DNA from: an uncultured bacterium
GTDB taxonomy: Bacteria; JAAXHH01
NCBI GenBank assembly: GCA_913051705.1
Contig: CAJXCW010000016.1
Span: 1-37,991 of the forward strand
Length of the DNA: 37,991 bases
Direction of reading: 5' to 3'
Under the pieces are notes generated by a model. It did no database searches. It was given only the letters and a program-made list of their open reading frames with translations, and was not told the origin of the DNA. Position 1 is the first letter of the stretch. Each line of letters starts with the position of its first letter. The position numbers and the translations under genes were made by a program. Below are positions 25,529 to 33,852 of the stretch, piece after piece.

Positions 25529-25539
25529 TCTTCATCCTT

Positions 25540-26334
25540 TCAACTCACCAGTTCACCACGCAGGACCGTCACCGCCTGACCACCCAGACGAATGCGGTCG
25601 CCGTCGACGTGTACCTTTACCAGGCCGCCGCGTTCCGAGACTTGATAAGCTGTAAAGGTGTCCTTGCCCAGGCGTTTCTGCCAGAAGGGGCCGAGACAAC
25701 AATGGGCTGAACCGGTGACAGGATCTTCGTTGATACCGGCTTTTGGTCCGAAAAAGCGGGAAACAAAGTCGAATTCCGGTGAAGAACTTGCTGCCGTGAC
25801 GATCACGCCCCGTGTTTCGATTTGAATCAGAAGAGAGAAATTGGGTTTTAAATTTCGTACCGTCTCTTCAGAATCCATCTGGACGATATAATCCATCGTG
25901 CGATGCCGTCCTACATACACAGGTTCGGCTCCCAGGGCTTCCACCAACCCCTGGGGTGCTGTGGCTTCCTCTTCGAAGACCGCCGGAAAATTCAACTCGA
26001 TCCAGTCGCCACTCCGGTCTGCTGTCAATCTGCCGCTGCGTGTGGAAAACCGGGCCTGTTCATCCGGTTGCAGATAACCTTCCTCCCAGAGGACATGGGC
26101 ACTGGCCAGCGTGGCATGGCCACAAAGTTCCACTTCGATTGCCGGCGTGAACCACCGCAGACCATATCCATCTTCTTCTTTCACCAGAAAAGCCGTCTCA
26201 GACAGATTCATCTCCTTTGCCAACTGCTGCATCCAGACCGCCTCCGCGGGTTCTGGAAGTATACACACTGCGGCTGGATTACCACCGAACGGTTTATTTG
26301 TAAATGCATCTACCTGAGTGATTTTCAAAGCCAT
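25540..26334 (-). CDS. PhzF family isomerase/epimerase
   Basis: The 264-residue protein belongs to the PhzF/diaminopimelate-epimerase fold family, with two pseudo-symmetric halves. E46 in NLSETAFL is the catalytic acid known from PhzF. GHATLASAHVL (72-82) and EDPVTGSAHCCLG (203-215) are the two substrate-cradling motifs. The N-terminus VDAFTNKPFGGNPAAVC is diagnostic. Members perform proton-shift isomerisations of small metabolites, and there are no phenazine genes here. The ATG at 26334 has AAAGGAG upstream. It sits 32 bp downstream of the thioesterase gene on the same strand. The decarboxylase relic follows. Confidence 0.93.
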   Translation of the reverse strand: MALKITQVDAFTNKPFGGNPAAVCILPEPAEAVWMQQLAKEMNLSETAFLVKEEDGYGLRWFTPAIEVELCGHATLASAHVLWEEGYLQPDEQARFSTRSGRLTADRSGDWIELNFPAVFEEEATAPQGLVEALGAEPVYVGRHRTMDYIVQMDSEETVRNLKPNFSLLIQIETRGVIVTAASSSPEFDFVSRFFGPKAGINEDPVTGSAHCCLGPFWQKRLGKDTFTAYQVSERGGLVKVHVDGDRIRLGGQAVTVLRGELVS

Positions 26335-26366
26335 AGTTTACTCCTTTAATATAACAGTGGTTGAGT

Positions 26367-26783
26367 CTACTCCCTCAGATCATATTCCAGCCTCAGATAC
26401 GTCGCTGTGGCGTGGGCGATCAGGCGGCCGGATGCGCTGGTGATCGAGACTTCACCGTAGATGATCTTTTTCCCGTTTTTGATCACACGGCCTCTGGCAT
26501 GGAGATCCTCTTGTCTGGCAGGAGATAGGTAATTAACCCCCAGGTTAGTGGTTACCGTGTTTTTGGTAATACCATTAAGCGTCGTCTGTGCCATGTAGAC
26601 CATGGTATCGGCCAGGGAAGCGATCACACCGCCATGCACAAGACCATAATACTGCGCGAGTTGATCACTATAAGGCAGTCGGCCATGACAGATGCCTTCC
26701 TCGACGGCCGTAATCTCGAGACCGAGCAGTTTAACAAATGGGACCTCGTTGATCATAGCCTGCAATTGTTCAATAGTAACCAT
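26367..26783 (-). CDS. PaaI-type hotdog thioesterase
   Basis: This 138-residue single-hotdog protein of the PaaI/YbgC-like acyl-CoA thioesterase group carries the key segment LVHGGVIASLADTMVYMA (H50-G-G, D59), then NLGVNYLSPARQEDLHARGR and GRLIAHATATYLR. It should hydrolyse an acyl- or aryl-CoA as a homotetramer in the cytoplasm. I start it at the ATG at 26783 (MVTIEQLQAMINEVPFVKLL). The frame remains open 21 codons further upstream, but that part is the GGTGATT repeat. No clear Shine-Dalgarno sequence precedes the ATG, so the repeat forms the 5' leader. Confidence 0.9.
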   Translation of the reverse strand: MVTIEQLQAMINEVPFVKLLGLEITAVEEGICHGRLPYSDQLAQYYGLVHGGVIASLADTMVYMAQTTLNGITKNTVTTNLGVNYLSPARQEDLHARGRVIKNGKKIIYGEVSITSASGRLIAHATATYLRLEYDLRE

Positions 26784-26789
26784 AAAAAT

Positions 26790-26826
26790 TTGGTGATTTT
26801 TGAAAGGTGATTGGTGATTGAAAAAC
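26790..26826. repeat. GGTGATT repeat copy before the thioesterase gene
   Basis: TTGGTGATTTTTGAAAGGTG then ATTGGTGATTGAAAAA. It ends only a few bases from the thioesterase ATG, in the same relation to the gene as the copy before the IPNS-like gene at 8737-8768. Confidence 0.8.
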
Positions 26827-26872
26827 GAAAACCTTCTGGATTTCATCGATCAGAGTGAGTTCACCGTCCGTT

Positions 26873-27718
26873 CTATGTATGTCCCGATAGATCCTCAACT
26901 GTACTGAAGCCTTCTTTGCTGAAGCCGATTCGATCAGCACCCATCACCTCTTTTAACGTCTTGAGCAGAATATGATGCGCATCGGGAGCATACCAGGTTT
27001 CATATCCATATTGCGCGTATAATCGTCGAATACCGAGCCTTTCCGTCCGTTTGCCCCCAGCGCCGTCTCCGTCAAAATAGGTATCCACAATCACCCGATG
27101 ACAACGGTCTTTGAGCAGATCGGCGAAGGCGACCGGATCATTAGGTAACATCGGACTGACCGTCACCTGCACGGTCAAACCAGTTGCCATAGCGGCCTCA
27201 AGAGTTTTTAGCCGATGTGACACCGAGGGCACGCGAGGCGTAAGACGACGTCGTACCAGGTCATCATTTGTTTCCAATGTCATACTCAGAACACAGTGCT
27301 TGATCTGTTTGATCAGATCGAAGTCACGTCGTACCATCGGACTGCGTGTCTGGACGACCAGGAGATCGGGTGGATCGGCCGCAAAGGCTTCCAGACAGCC
27401 ACGTGTGATACGATATTTCGACTCAGCACCCTGATAGGGATCAGTGGCAGAACTTAAAAAAACGCGCACCGGCTTCCCTCTTGATTTCAACCGGGCCAGT
27501 TCTTGCGCAAGCTGTTTCGGTGCATTCATCTTAACATCCACATATTCGCCCCACAGGCCGCCATGGTATTGATGCACCGGCAAAGCCTGGACGTAGCAAT
27601 ACGGACATTGAAAAATACAACCGGTGTAAGGCTGTAACGAGTGGGTATAGGCCGACAGGAACCCACCGGTTTTGGTCAAGGCCGATTTGCACGTAATTTC
27701 GCGAACCGTTAAAGGCAT
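26873..27718 (-). CDS. Radical SAM protein, SplB/Rv2578c-like
   Basis: This 281-residue radical SAM enzyme has its [4Fe-4S] cysteines in GCIFQCPYCYVQ, spaced C-x3-C-x2-C as in the spore-photoproduct-lyase-like (SPL) branch. YTGCIFQCPYCYVQALP, FLSSATDPYQGAE and TRSPMVRRDFDLI are typical of the Rv2578c-type proteins of unknown function, and the barrel ends near VIVDTYFDGDG. The ATG at 27718 gives MPLTVREITCKSAL. A TTG two codons earlier is the alternative. No ribosome-binding site is apparent. It lies 46 bp downstream of the methyltransferase gene. Substrate unknown. Confidence 0.88.
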   Translation of the reverse strand: MPLTVREITCKSALTKTGGFLSAYTHSLQPYTGCIFQCPYCYVQALPVHQYHGGLWGEYVDVKMNAPKQLAQELARLKSRGKPVRVFLSSATDPYQGAESKYRITRGCLEAFAADPPDLLVVQTRSPMVRRDFDLIKQIKHCVLSMTLETNDDLVRRRLTPRVPSVSHRLKTLEAAMATGLTVQVTVSPMLPNDPVAFADLLKDRCHRVIVDTYFDGDGAGGKRTERLGIRRLYAQYGYETWYAPDAHHILLKTLKEVMGADRIGFSKEGFSTVEDLSGHT

Positions 27719-27764
27719 GGGCAAGTTGGGCAGGTTGTACCTGTAGACCCGTATTAATAAGCAA

Positions 27765-28511
27765 CTACGGTCGATAGAGATACCAGGCTGCAGCAGTCAG
27801 ATTTCGGTTGGTACTCAAAGCGATATGACGCACCTCGATACCGAGTTCGTCGATCAGTAAGAGCATGGGATGGGCAGGATACACATTCATTTCAGTCACC
27901 GGATCTGTCAATGGATGTTCTTTCCTCAGCAATAATTCACTCAGCTTGAAAGTAAACGGGAGCATAAAGCGCAGTTGATTGATGAAATAAATCCATTTTT
28001 TTCTGGGCATCATAGGCGCCTGAATATAGGATTTTCCCTTTTTTTCAAGGCGTTCCAGAAGCTGCCGGATGATCTGGAATCCTGTTTTAGCCGGAATATG
28101 TTGTAAAACCAGGCGGGTGTGAATAAATGAGAAGGTATCATCCCCTAAACAGGAAGCAAGATCATTGTTTTCGACTAATCTGACTTCGGTCGTGTCTACA
28201 TTGATATTCTGTTGCGCTTCTTCCACCATCGCCCTGGAAACATCGATGCCCACCGCCTGCTGAAAATACTGGCCGAATGGTTTTAATACACGGCCTACCC
28301 CGCACCCGTAATCAAGGGCTTTGCCTTCCGGCGTCAGCGGAATGGATAGATGATCAAAACCCTCCTTCATGTGGAGGAAATTCTGCTCGCCTGAGGCAAA
28401 GAACTCCTCCATATTTTCTCTATTTCTATATTTCGGAGAAGCTAATACGGCGTAATAGAGATCGTCTTTATCCCATTTATTCCATTCTCGATCCGTATTA
28501 CGGAATACCAT
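27765..28511 (-). CDS. Class I SAM-dependent methyltransferase
   Basis: This 248-residue Rossmann methyltransferase has motif I as LDYGCGVGRVLKPFG (66-80) and the acidic strand-2 end as VGIDVSRAMVEEAQ (87-100). DDTFSFIHTRLVLQHIP gives the motif IV region. The C-terminal third (KKWIYFINQLRFMLPFTFKL) is basic and hydrophobic and looks specific to this protein. The ATG at 28511 has AAGGA upstream, and the two-hairpin repeat (copy 2) lies just before it. The methyl acceptor is unknown. Confidence 0.88.
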   Translation of the reverse strand: MVFRNTDREWNKWDKDDLYYAVLASPKYRNRENMEEFFASGEQNFLHMKEGFDHLSIPLTPEGKALDYGCGVGRVLKPFGQYFQQAVGIDVSRAMVEEAQQNINVDTTEVRLVENNDLASCLGDDTFSFIHTRLVLQHIPAKTGFQIIRQLLERLEKKGKSYIQAPMMPRKKWIYFINQLRFMLPFTFKLSELLLRKEHPLTDPVTEMNVYPAHPMLLLIDELGIEVRHIALSTNRNLTAAAWYLYRP

Positions 28512-28528
28512 ACATCGGGTCCTTATGA

Positions 28529-28622
28529 CTGATGTTGTACATCAGTGCGGGTAGCTTGTGGCAGGTGGTAGTGCAAGTAAAATCGTTGATACCGCTACCC
28601 ACTACCCGCCACAGATGTCACG
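28529..28622. repeat. Two-hairpin intergenic repeat, copy 2
   Basis: TGATGTTGTACATCA, then GCGGGTAGCTTGTGGCAGG, inverted CCGCTACCCACTACCCGCCAC, and AGATGTCAC. The order, the first hairpin with a changed loop, and the closing ATGTCAC/CTGTCAC match copy 1 at 18050-18123. It lies between the PriA and methyltransferase genes. Confidence 0.65.
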
Positions 28623-28686
28623 TAACATCTGGTATATTATATCACCACCATATATTTGTCAATTCACACGCATTCAGCCATTATCT

Positions 28687-31146
28687 TTACATCATTCCAA
28701 CCGGGTCTACGTCGATTTTGACATGCAGTTTTTTACGGTCGGCATCACGTTCCCACTGATGCCGTGATGTCTGGACGGTTTCCCGCAGGTGCTTTGAATG
28801 GGGACCCCGTACGATAATGTGCCAGCGGTACTGGTTGCGAACACGGGCTATGACCGATGGGGCGGGACCAAGAATAGTGAGGCCACGGCCATACTTCTTC
28901 AGCAGTCCGGAAAACCGGTGGGCTTCCCGTATGACTTTGGGTTCGTTCTCTCCCTGGAACAGGATGCCGATCATACGGCCGAATGGCGGATAGCCCAGTT
29001 CTCGCCGGTCTGCCACTTCCTGCACATAAAAGGTATTAAAGTCATGCGTCTTAGCGTTTGTGATGCTGTGGTGACCCTGTGAATACGTTTGGATGATCAC
29101 TTCGCCGCCTAATTTACTGCGTCCTGTTCGTCCGGCCACCTGAGTCAATAATTGAAACGTCCGTTCGCTCGCCCGGAAATCCGGTAAGTTGAGAGTGGTC
29201 TCCGCTGAAATAACGCCTACCAGAGTCACATGCGGGAAGTCGAATCCCTTGGCCACCATCTGGGTGCCTAACAGAATATCGGCTTCCCTGTTTAAAACCC
29301 GATGAAAAATATCCTGATGCGCCCCCTTACGTGTCGTGGTGTCCTGATCCATACGCGTAATACGGGCGTTGGGGTATAGTTCCTTGAGCTCTTCCTCAAT
29401 CCGCTGGGTACCGGTGCCTTTAAAACCAATCGAATGGGACTGACATTTGGGACATTCATCAGGCGCGTTCATCCGATAGTCGCAATAATGACAGCGAAGT
29501 AACAGGCTGTCTGCGTGATAGGTCAGCGTGACACTGCAATGGGGGCAGGAGAGGGCGTGTCCGCAATCGGTACACTGAATAAAGGTGGAGAACCCTCGAC
29601 GATTGAGAAACAGGATCACCTGTTCTTCACGCTCCAATCGGTCCTGGATCTGTTCGATCAGCATCTTGGAGAAGATGGACCATCGTCCCTCTTTCTGCTC
29701 TTCTCTCATGTCCACGATGTGTACGTGGGGCAGTGGCCGTTTATCTACCCGTTCGGTCAGATGGCAGCAGGTGAATTTCCCGTTTAGGGTATTGGCGAAC
29801 GTCTCCATAGCGGGGGTGGCGCTGCCTATCAGCGTGACGGCATGTACGAGGCGGGCTCGGACAATGGCTACATCACGTGCGTGGTACAGCGGCGGATCAT
29901 CAAATTGCTTGTAGGACGGCTCATGTTCTTCATCTACGACGATCAAACCGAGATTGGGAACCGGTGCAAAAATGGCGGACCGCGCCCCAACGACAATGCG
30001 GTAACGGCCGGTTTTGATCTGACGCCATGAATCGAATCTTTCTCCGGTAGACAGGCCGCTGTGAAGCACTGCGACCAGATCGCCGAAGTGAGCGCGAAAT
30101 TGAAGGACTGCCTGGGGGGTCAGCGCCAGTTCCGGTACCAGGACAATCGCTGAACGGCCGGTAAACAACGTCTTTTCTATGGCTTTGATATACACATGGG
30201 TTTTTCCGCTGCCCGTCACGCCGTATAGAAGAATGGGTTTGGACGACCCTTTATCGATCGCCTCCTCAATTGTACTCAGGGCCAGCGCCTGTTCGAGCGT
30301 CGGCTTGATCGGTTTGGACGGCTCGACTTTGTAATTCTGATACGGATCACGTATCACCTCGACTTCATAGATCTCTATCAGCCCTTTTTTTTCTAACGCC
30401 CTGATCACGGCCCGATCGATACCGCCAAGATGACGTAATTGATCCGTCGTTAACTTGCCGTCGTGCTTAACAATCAAATTGATACAACTGGCCTGTTTGG
30501 GAGCGCGAGCGGCTAACTGAGAAATGAGTTGTTCGACTTCTTCGCGCGGTGTAATCGTTTTGACCCAGGTTTCATATTTAATGCCCGGATCTGTTGCTGG
30601 TTTTCCGACAGTAAATTCGATAAAACCTTTGGCTTCAAGCGAACGCAGTGAAGCAAAAGGTTGCCTGATCTTAACTCGGCGTTTGAGGCTATTGATGGTA
30701 ATGGCCTGGTGATCGGCGATTGTAGAAAGGAGGAGCGCCTGTTGCGGCGCCGTGCGTTGAAGTCGTTCAAGGACATCGGGCGGAAAGGATCTGGTTAATG
30801 AGACGGTTTGCTCCGCTTCGTTCAATAGTCCAGCCGGTAAGGCCGTTTTTATCGTCTCCCCCCAGGTACAGAGATAATAGCCGGCGACCCAGTGCGTGAG
30901 TTCCAGCAAAGTCCTGTCCAGTACCGGCTCATGATCAAGGACATCGAGGAGAGGTTTGGGGTTTTTTACCGGGCACGAGTCTGCCATACCAGTGATTACA
31001 CCGGTCATCAGTCGATTTCGGAAAGATACAAAAGCGCGACATCCCGGCTGGGCCATATCGCGTAGTGAATCGGGAATGCTGTAAGAAAAAATCTGATCTA
31101 TGGGAAGCGGTAGGACCATCTCAGCAAATCGGGCGGATGCGGCCAT
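28687..31146 (-). CDS. priA: Primosomal protein N' (replication restart helicase PriA)
   Basis: The 819-residue PriA is the DEXH helicase that reloads the replisome at stalled forks. It has an N-terminal DNA-binding domain (VLPLPIDQIFSYSIPDSL, FRNRLMTGVITG) and Walker A GVTGSGKT (309-316). DEEHEPSYKQ follows (405-414, motif II), then GSATPAMET (motif III). A zinc region of eight cysteines in four CxxC pairs (CTDC, CPHC, CHYC, CPKC) follows, then helicase motifs V and VI (LLGTQMVAKGFDFPHVTLVG, FQLLTQVAGRTGR) and a C-terminal domain. The length is usual to slightly long. The ATG at 31146 lacks a clear ribosome-binding site and is separated from the GWxTD gene by a GGTATGGAG word repeat. Confidence 0.97.
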   Translation of the reverse strand: MAASARFAEMVLPLPIDQIFSYSIPDSLRDMAQPGCRAFVSFRNRLMTGVITGMADSCPVKNPKPLLDVLDHEPVLDRTLLELTHWVAGYYLCTWGETIKTALPAGLLNEAEQTVSLTRSFPPDVLERLQRTAPQQALLLSTIADHQAITINSLKRRVKIRQPFASLRSLEAKGFIEFTVGKPATDPGIKYETWVKTITPREEVEQLISQLAARAPKQASCINLIVKHDGKLTTDQLRHLGGIDRAVIRALEKKGLIEIYEVEVIRDPYQNYKVEPSKPIKPTLEQALALSTIEEAIDKGSSKPILLYGVTGSGKTHVYIKAIEKTLFTGRSAIVLVPELALTPQAVLQFRAHFGDLVAVLHSGLSTGERFDSWRQIKTGRYRIVVGARSAIFAPVPNLGLIVVDEEHEPSYKQFDDPPLYHARDVAIVRARLVHAVTLIGSATPAMETFANTLNGKFTCCHLTERVDKRPLPHVHIVDMREEQKEGRWSIFSKMLIEQIQDRLEREEQVILFLNRRGFSTFIQCTDCGHALSCPHCSVTLTYHADSLLLRCHYCDYRMNAPDECPKCQSHSIGFKGTGTQRIEEELKELYPNARITRMDQDTTTRKGAHQDIFHRVLNREADILLGTQMVAKGFDFPHVTLVGVISAETTLNLPDFRASERTFQLLTQVAGRTGRSKLGGEVIIQTYSQGHHSITNAKTHDFNTFYVQEVADRRELGYPPFGRMIGILFQGENEPKVIREAHRFSGLLKKYGRGLTILGPAPSVIARVRNQYRWHIIVRGPHSKHLRETVQTSRHQWERDADRKKLHVKIDVDPVGMM

Positions 31147-31180
31147 GGGTGGGGTTCAGGTATGGAGGAGGTATGGAGGG

Positions 31181-32509
31181 TTAATACACCCGATATAGCT
31201 GATAACGGCCGTAACCATCGAAGTCGACAAACACAAAACGCCGGCTGATGTTGTTGTAATGCCAGACTTGATAGGGGTTGGTAGCGGATTCAAACGTGAA
31301 CCGCTCTACTTCATTCGGCGGTCCAAAAATGATATAAATACGGCCCTGGTCACTTCGCCAGCCCTTGCCAAGACCCATTCTGAAATTGCTGTTAGCATAC
31401 TCTATCCTGCGGTAGTACATAATCATAAATTCGTTCTGATCCGTCTCTGGTGTGGGATCCCGGCGTTTCCAGAAGTCGTACAGGGCGATATGCTGTTCAT
31501 CTCCCGGCCCCTCTTTCAGTTTTTTGAGCAGCTCTATTTCATCCCGTTCGGCGATATATTCCAGTTGATCTACAATTTCTTTAAAATGTTTCGCCGTCGT
31601 AAGTGGCAGCAGATATTGCCAGTTAATATAAAAATCAGCTTTTGATTTAGCTGTTTTTCGAACGTCCTTATCCTCTACTTCAATTTCGAGGGAATAACGG
31701 CCCTGGGAGAAATCCTCGGTATCAAAACGCATACTGTAAGCGCCGACCGGTCCCTGCCGCTCGAGTTCTTCTTCATGAGTCAGGATGATACGGCCTGTTG
31801 GAGATTTAATTTTATAGGTTGTCTTTAACGCTTTCTTCGTATCTGCTTTCGCTTCGGTATATATTTCGTAGTAGATGTATAATTCGGTGTGTTCTTCCCC
31901 ATAAGAGCGGGTCAGATTGGGGACGACCGTCAAGCCTCTTTTGTTCAACCCGATAGTCGAAGGCTCCGAGGTGACCAGACCGGCGAATTGAATGTCACTG
32001 ATGCTGAGCTTTTTTTTGAAATAATCCGGGACCTTAAACGACCGAACCATATCCAACTGTCTGTCCGTATCGATATCGTAGAGTTTGAACTCCAGATCAT
32101 ATTTGCCCGGCGGCAGATAGGTCGTGAACATTTTAGCCCTGGAATTATCCATCATTTGCGTTTCGACCTCGGTATCCACCGTAATCGAATCACGGACTGT
32201 TTCAGCCAGGATCTGGTATCCCTTATCATCATTGACAAGCAGGGAGAGTTCGTAATGGCTGACAAACTTTTCACCGGATTTAATAAAGTTAAACAATTCA
32301 TTCGATAGTCGGTAATAGCAATCGATCCGCGTGCTATCAATGACATTGCCACGTGCCGTCATAATGTCCACGATCGCGTAGATAGGGTCTATAACATCTC
32401 TCTCTGTATTTTCCGGCAGAGCAAACTGGGCCCGGGCAGAGGAAGGTTGACCGACCAGACCGACTATAATACCGATCCATACCCAAAATGTGTGATTATA
32501 TTGGTACAT
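31181..32509 (-). CDS. Secreted GWxTD-domain protein
   Basis: This is a 442-residue exported protein. The ATG at 32509 is chosen over a longer frame because GGGAGGA lies 6 bp upstream and a signal peptide follows (FWVWIGIIVGLVGQPSSARA-Q). The middle is beta-rich with repeated Ig-like strands (YYEIYTEAKADTKKALKTTY, GAYSMRFDTEDFSQGRYSLE). The last 100 residues form the GWxTD domain: EFMIMYYRRIEYANSNFRMG, GWRSDQGRIYIIFGPPNEVE, VWHYNN...FVFVDFDGYG. The eponymous motif reads GWRSD. The domain is characteristic of FCB-group bacteria and its function is unknown. It is the most informative lineage marker here. Confidence 0.9.
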   Translation of the reverse strand: MYQYNHTFWVWIGIIVGLVGQPSSARAQFALPENTERDVIDPIYAIVDIMTARGNVIDSTRIDCYYRLSNELFNFIKSGEKFVSHYELSLLVNDDKGYQILAETVRDSITVDTEVETQMMDNSRAKMFTTYLPPGKYDLEFKLYDIDTDRQLDMVRSFKVPDYFKKKLSISDIQFAGLVTSEPSTIGLNKRGLTVVPNLTRSYGEEHTELYIYYEIYTEAKADTKKALKTTYKIKSPTGRIILTHEEELERQGPVGAYSMRFDTEDFSQGRYSLEIEVEDKDVRKTAKSKADFYINWQYLLPLTTAKHFKEIVDQLEYIAERDEIELLKKLKEGPGDEQHIALYDFWKRRDPTPETDQNEFMIMYYRRIEYANSNFRMGLGKGWRSDQGRIYIIFGPPNEVERFTFESATNPYQVWHYNNISRRFVFVDFDGYGRYQLYRVY

Positions 32510-32737
32510 TGAAAGTCCTCCCAACGACCGATCAGGCTCAAAGGTGGATGTATACCTGGTGCTCATCTACTGGTCTATTGGGTCGTATTTGGAATCATTG
32601 CCACGAGGTTTAAGAAACAATATATTGAAATAGTGCATCCCGACAAGGTTTTCTTGTGTTGTTGGCCATTGGGCATTTACATTATTATAGAACTACCTAT
32701 TATAGGGCTCGGTTCCCAAATTCCCGGAGATATTCTG

Positions 32738-33769
32738 ATGACTGGCCAGAGGTTCCCATTGATTGAGGTGTCCGGTGATGCGTATACGATGGGTCGCGCC
32801 CATGGTGAGCAGGCACAGACGCTTGTACATAGCTATCTGATGTGGATCGATCGGTTGACCGGCATGGCGCGTGACGTTTTATGCAAAAATGCGATGCAAT
32901 TTGTTCCCATGATGGAAGCGGCCAGCCCGGCGTTTGTCGATGAAATACGGGGTCTGGCAGACGGCGCCGGCATTGCGTTTGAAGAAGCGGTATTGTGCCA
33001 GGCACGAGCGGAAGCCTCTCATACGAAGGAAGGGGGTTGCTCCGCTTTTGCATTGACGGGCGCGGCAACGGCGTCCGGTAACACCCTGGCCGGCCAGAAC
33101 CAGGACCTGGAACCGGAGTATGCGGATGTTGCTATTCTGCTCCGGGTACAGCCGAATGACGGCAGACCTGAGGCTTTGATGTTCACCTTTGCCGGTCAAT
33201 TAGGCTATGCGGGGATGAATGCTCACGGCGTCACCCATTTTGCCAATGCATTGTACGACTGTCCGTGGCGTCCGGGCTTACCACATTATCCGTTAAAGCG
33301 CCTGATGCTGGAACAACGCACGGTAGACGAATGCATCGGTCTACTGCAACGGTATCGTACGTGTTCCGCCGCCAATGTGGTGGTTGCAGACGGTGAAGGG
33401 CATATCGGTGATATTGAGGTCCGTCCGGAAGGCATCGCTCTGTTCGAAGATACCCGTCCGGATATGCGGTTGCATACCAACCATTATTTAACATCCGAGT
33501 ATGCAGCGTACGAAACCCATTCGCTCCCGGATTCCTGTCCTCGTCTCGACCGGCTGCGGCATCTGATCCGGGAGGCGTGGGGTGATATCACCGTGGATGT
33601 ATTGAAAACATTTCTCGCCGATCACGAAGGCGATCCCGGCGGTATCTGTCGGCATGGCGATGTCCGGATGCATTCCATCTCGGGTTATATCGCAGAACCT
33701 GAACAACGGCTGTTTCACGTCAGACGCGGGCATGGGTGTCTGGGGAGTTGGGAGACGTATGAAGTTTAG
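32738..33769 (+). CDS. C45-family autoproteolytic acyltransferase/hydrolase
   Basis: The 343-residue protein belongs to the acyl-CoA:6-aminopenicillanate acyltransferase-like (peptidase C45, Ntn hydrolase) family. The precursor is expected to cleave itself before C101 in KEGGCSAFALTG, freeing the Cys nucleophile. GNTLAGQNQDLEPEY just after it and AGQLGYAGMNAHGVTHFANA are the conserved Ntn-fold segments, and YTMGRAHGEQAQTLV marks the N-terminal helical part. I start at the ATG at 32738, with GGAGA 7 bp upstream. The frame continues 35 codons upstream without homology. Bacterial members hydrolyse or form amides, and the substrate is open. A Gfo/Idh/MocA gene follows on the same strand. Confidence 0.88.
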   Translation: MTGQRFPLIEVSGDAYTMGRAHGEQAQTLVHSYLMWIDRLTGMARDVLCKNAMQFVPMMEAASPAFVDEIRGLADGAGIAFEEAVLCQARAEASHTKEGGCSAFALTGAATASGNTLAGQNQDLEPEYADVAILLRVQPNDGRPEALMFTFAGQLGYAGMNAHGVTHFANALYDCPWRPGLPHYPLKRLMLEQRTVDECIGLLQRYRTCSAANVVVADGEGHIGDIEVRPEGIALFEDTRPDMRLHTNHYLTSEYAAYETHSLPDSCPRLDRLRHLIREAWGDITVDVLKTFLADHEGDPGGICRHGDVRMHSISGYIAEPEQRLFHVRRGHGCLGSWETYEV

Positions 33770-33796
33770 TAGGGTGCACGGCGCGCCGTGCACGTA
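33770..33796. repeat. REP-like GC palindrome
   Basis: GTAGG (33769-33773, overlapping the C45 stop) followed by the perfect 20-bp palindrome GTGCACGGCGCGCCGTGCAC (33774-33793). It shares its 16-base core and a neighbouring GTAC with the palindrome before serA (10548-10565). The head plus hairpin resembles a REP element. It could also terminate the C45 transcript. Confidence 0.65.
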
Positions 33797-33852
33797 CGAG
33801 TGCGGAGTGAAAATTAATTGTTCATTTGAAATTTCCTTGAAAGGACAAATCT

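Noticed and set aside
26784-26846. 21-residue extension of the PaaI thioesterase
   Set aside because: It translates the GGTGATT repeat, and homology starts at the ATG at 26783.
32633-32737. Hydrophobic N-terminal extension of the C45 protein as a signal peptide
   Set aside because: It has no homology and no ribosome-binding site at 32633, while GGAGA precedes the ATG at 32738. A membrane anchor cannot be fully excluded.
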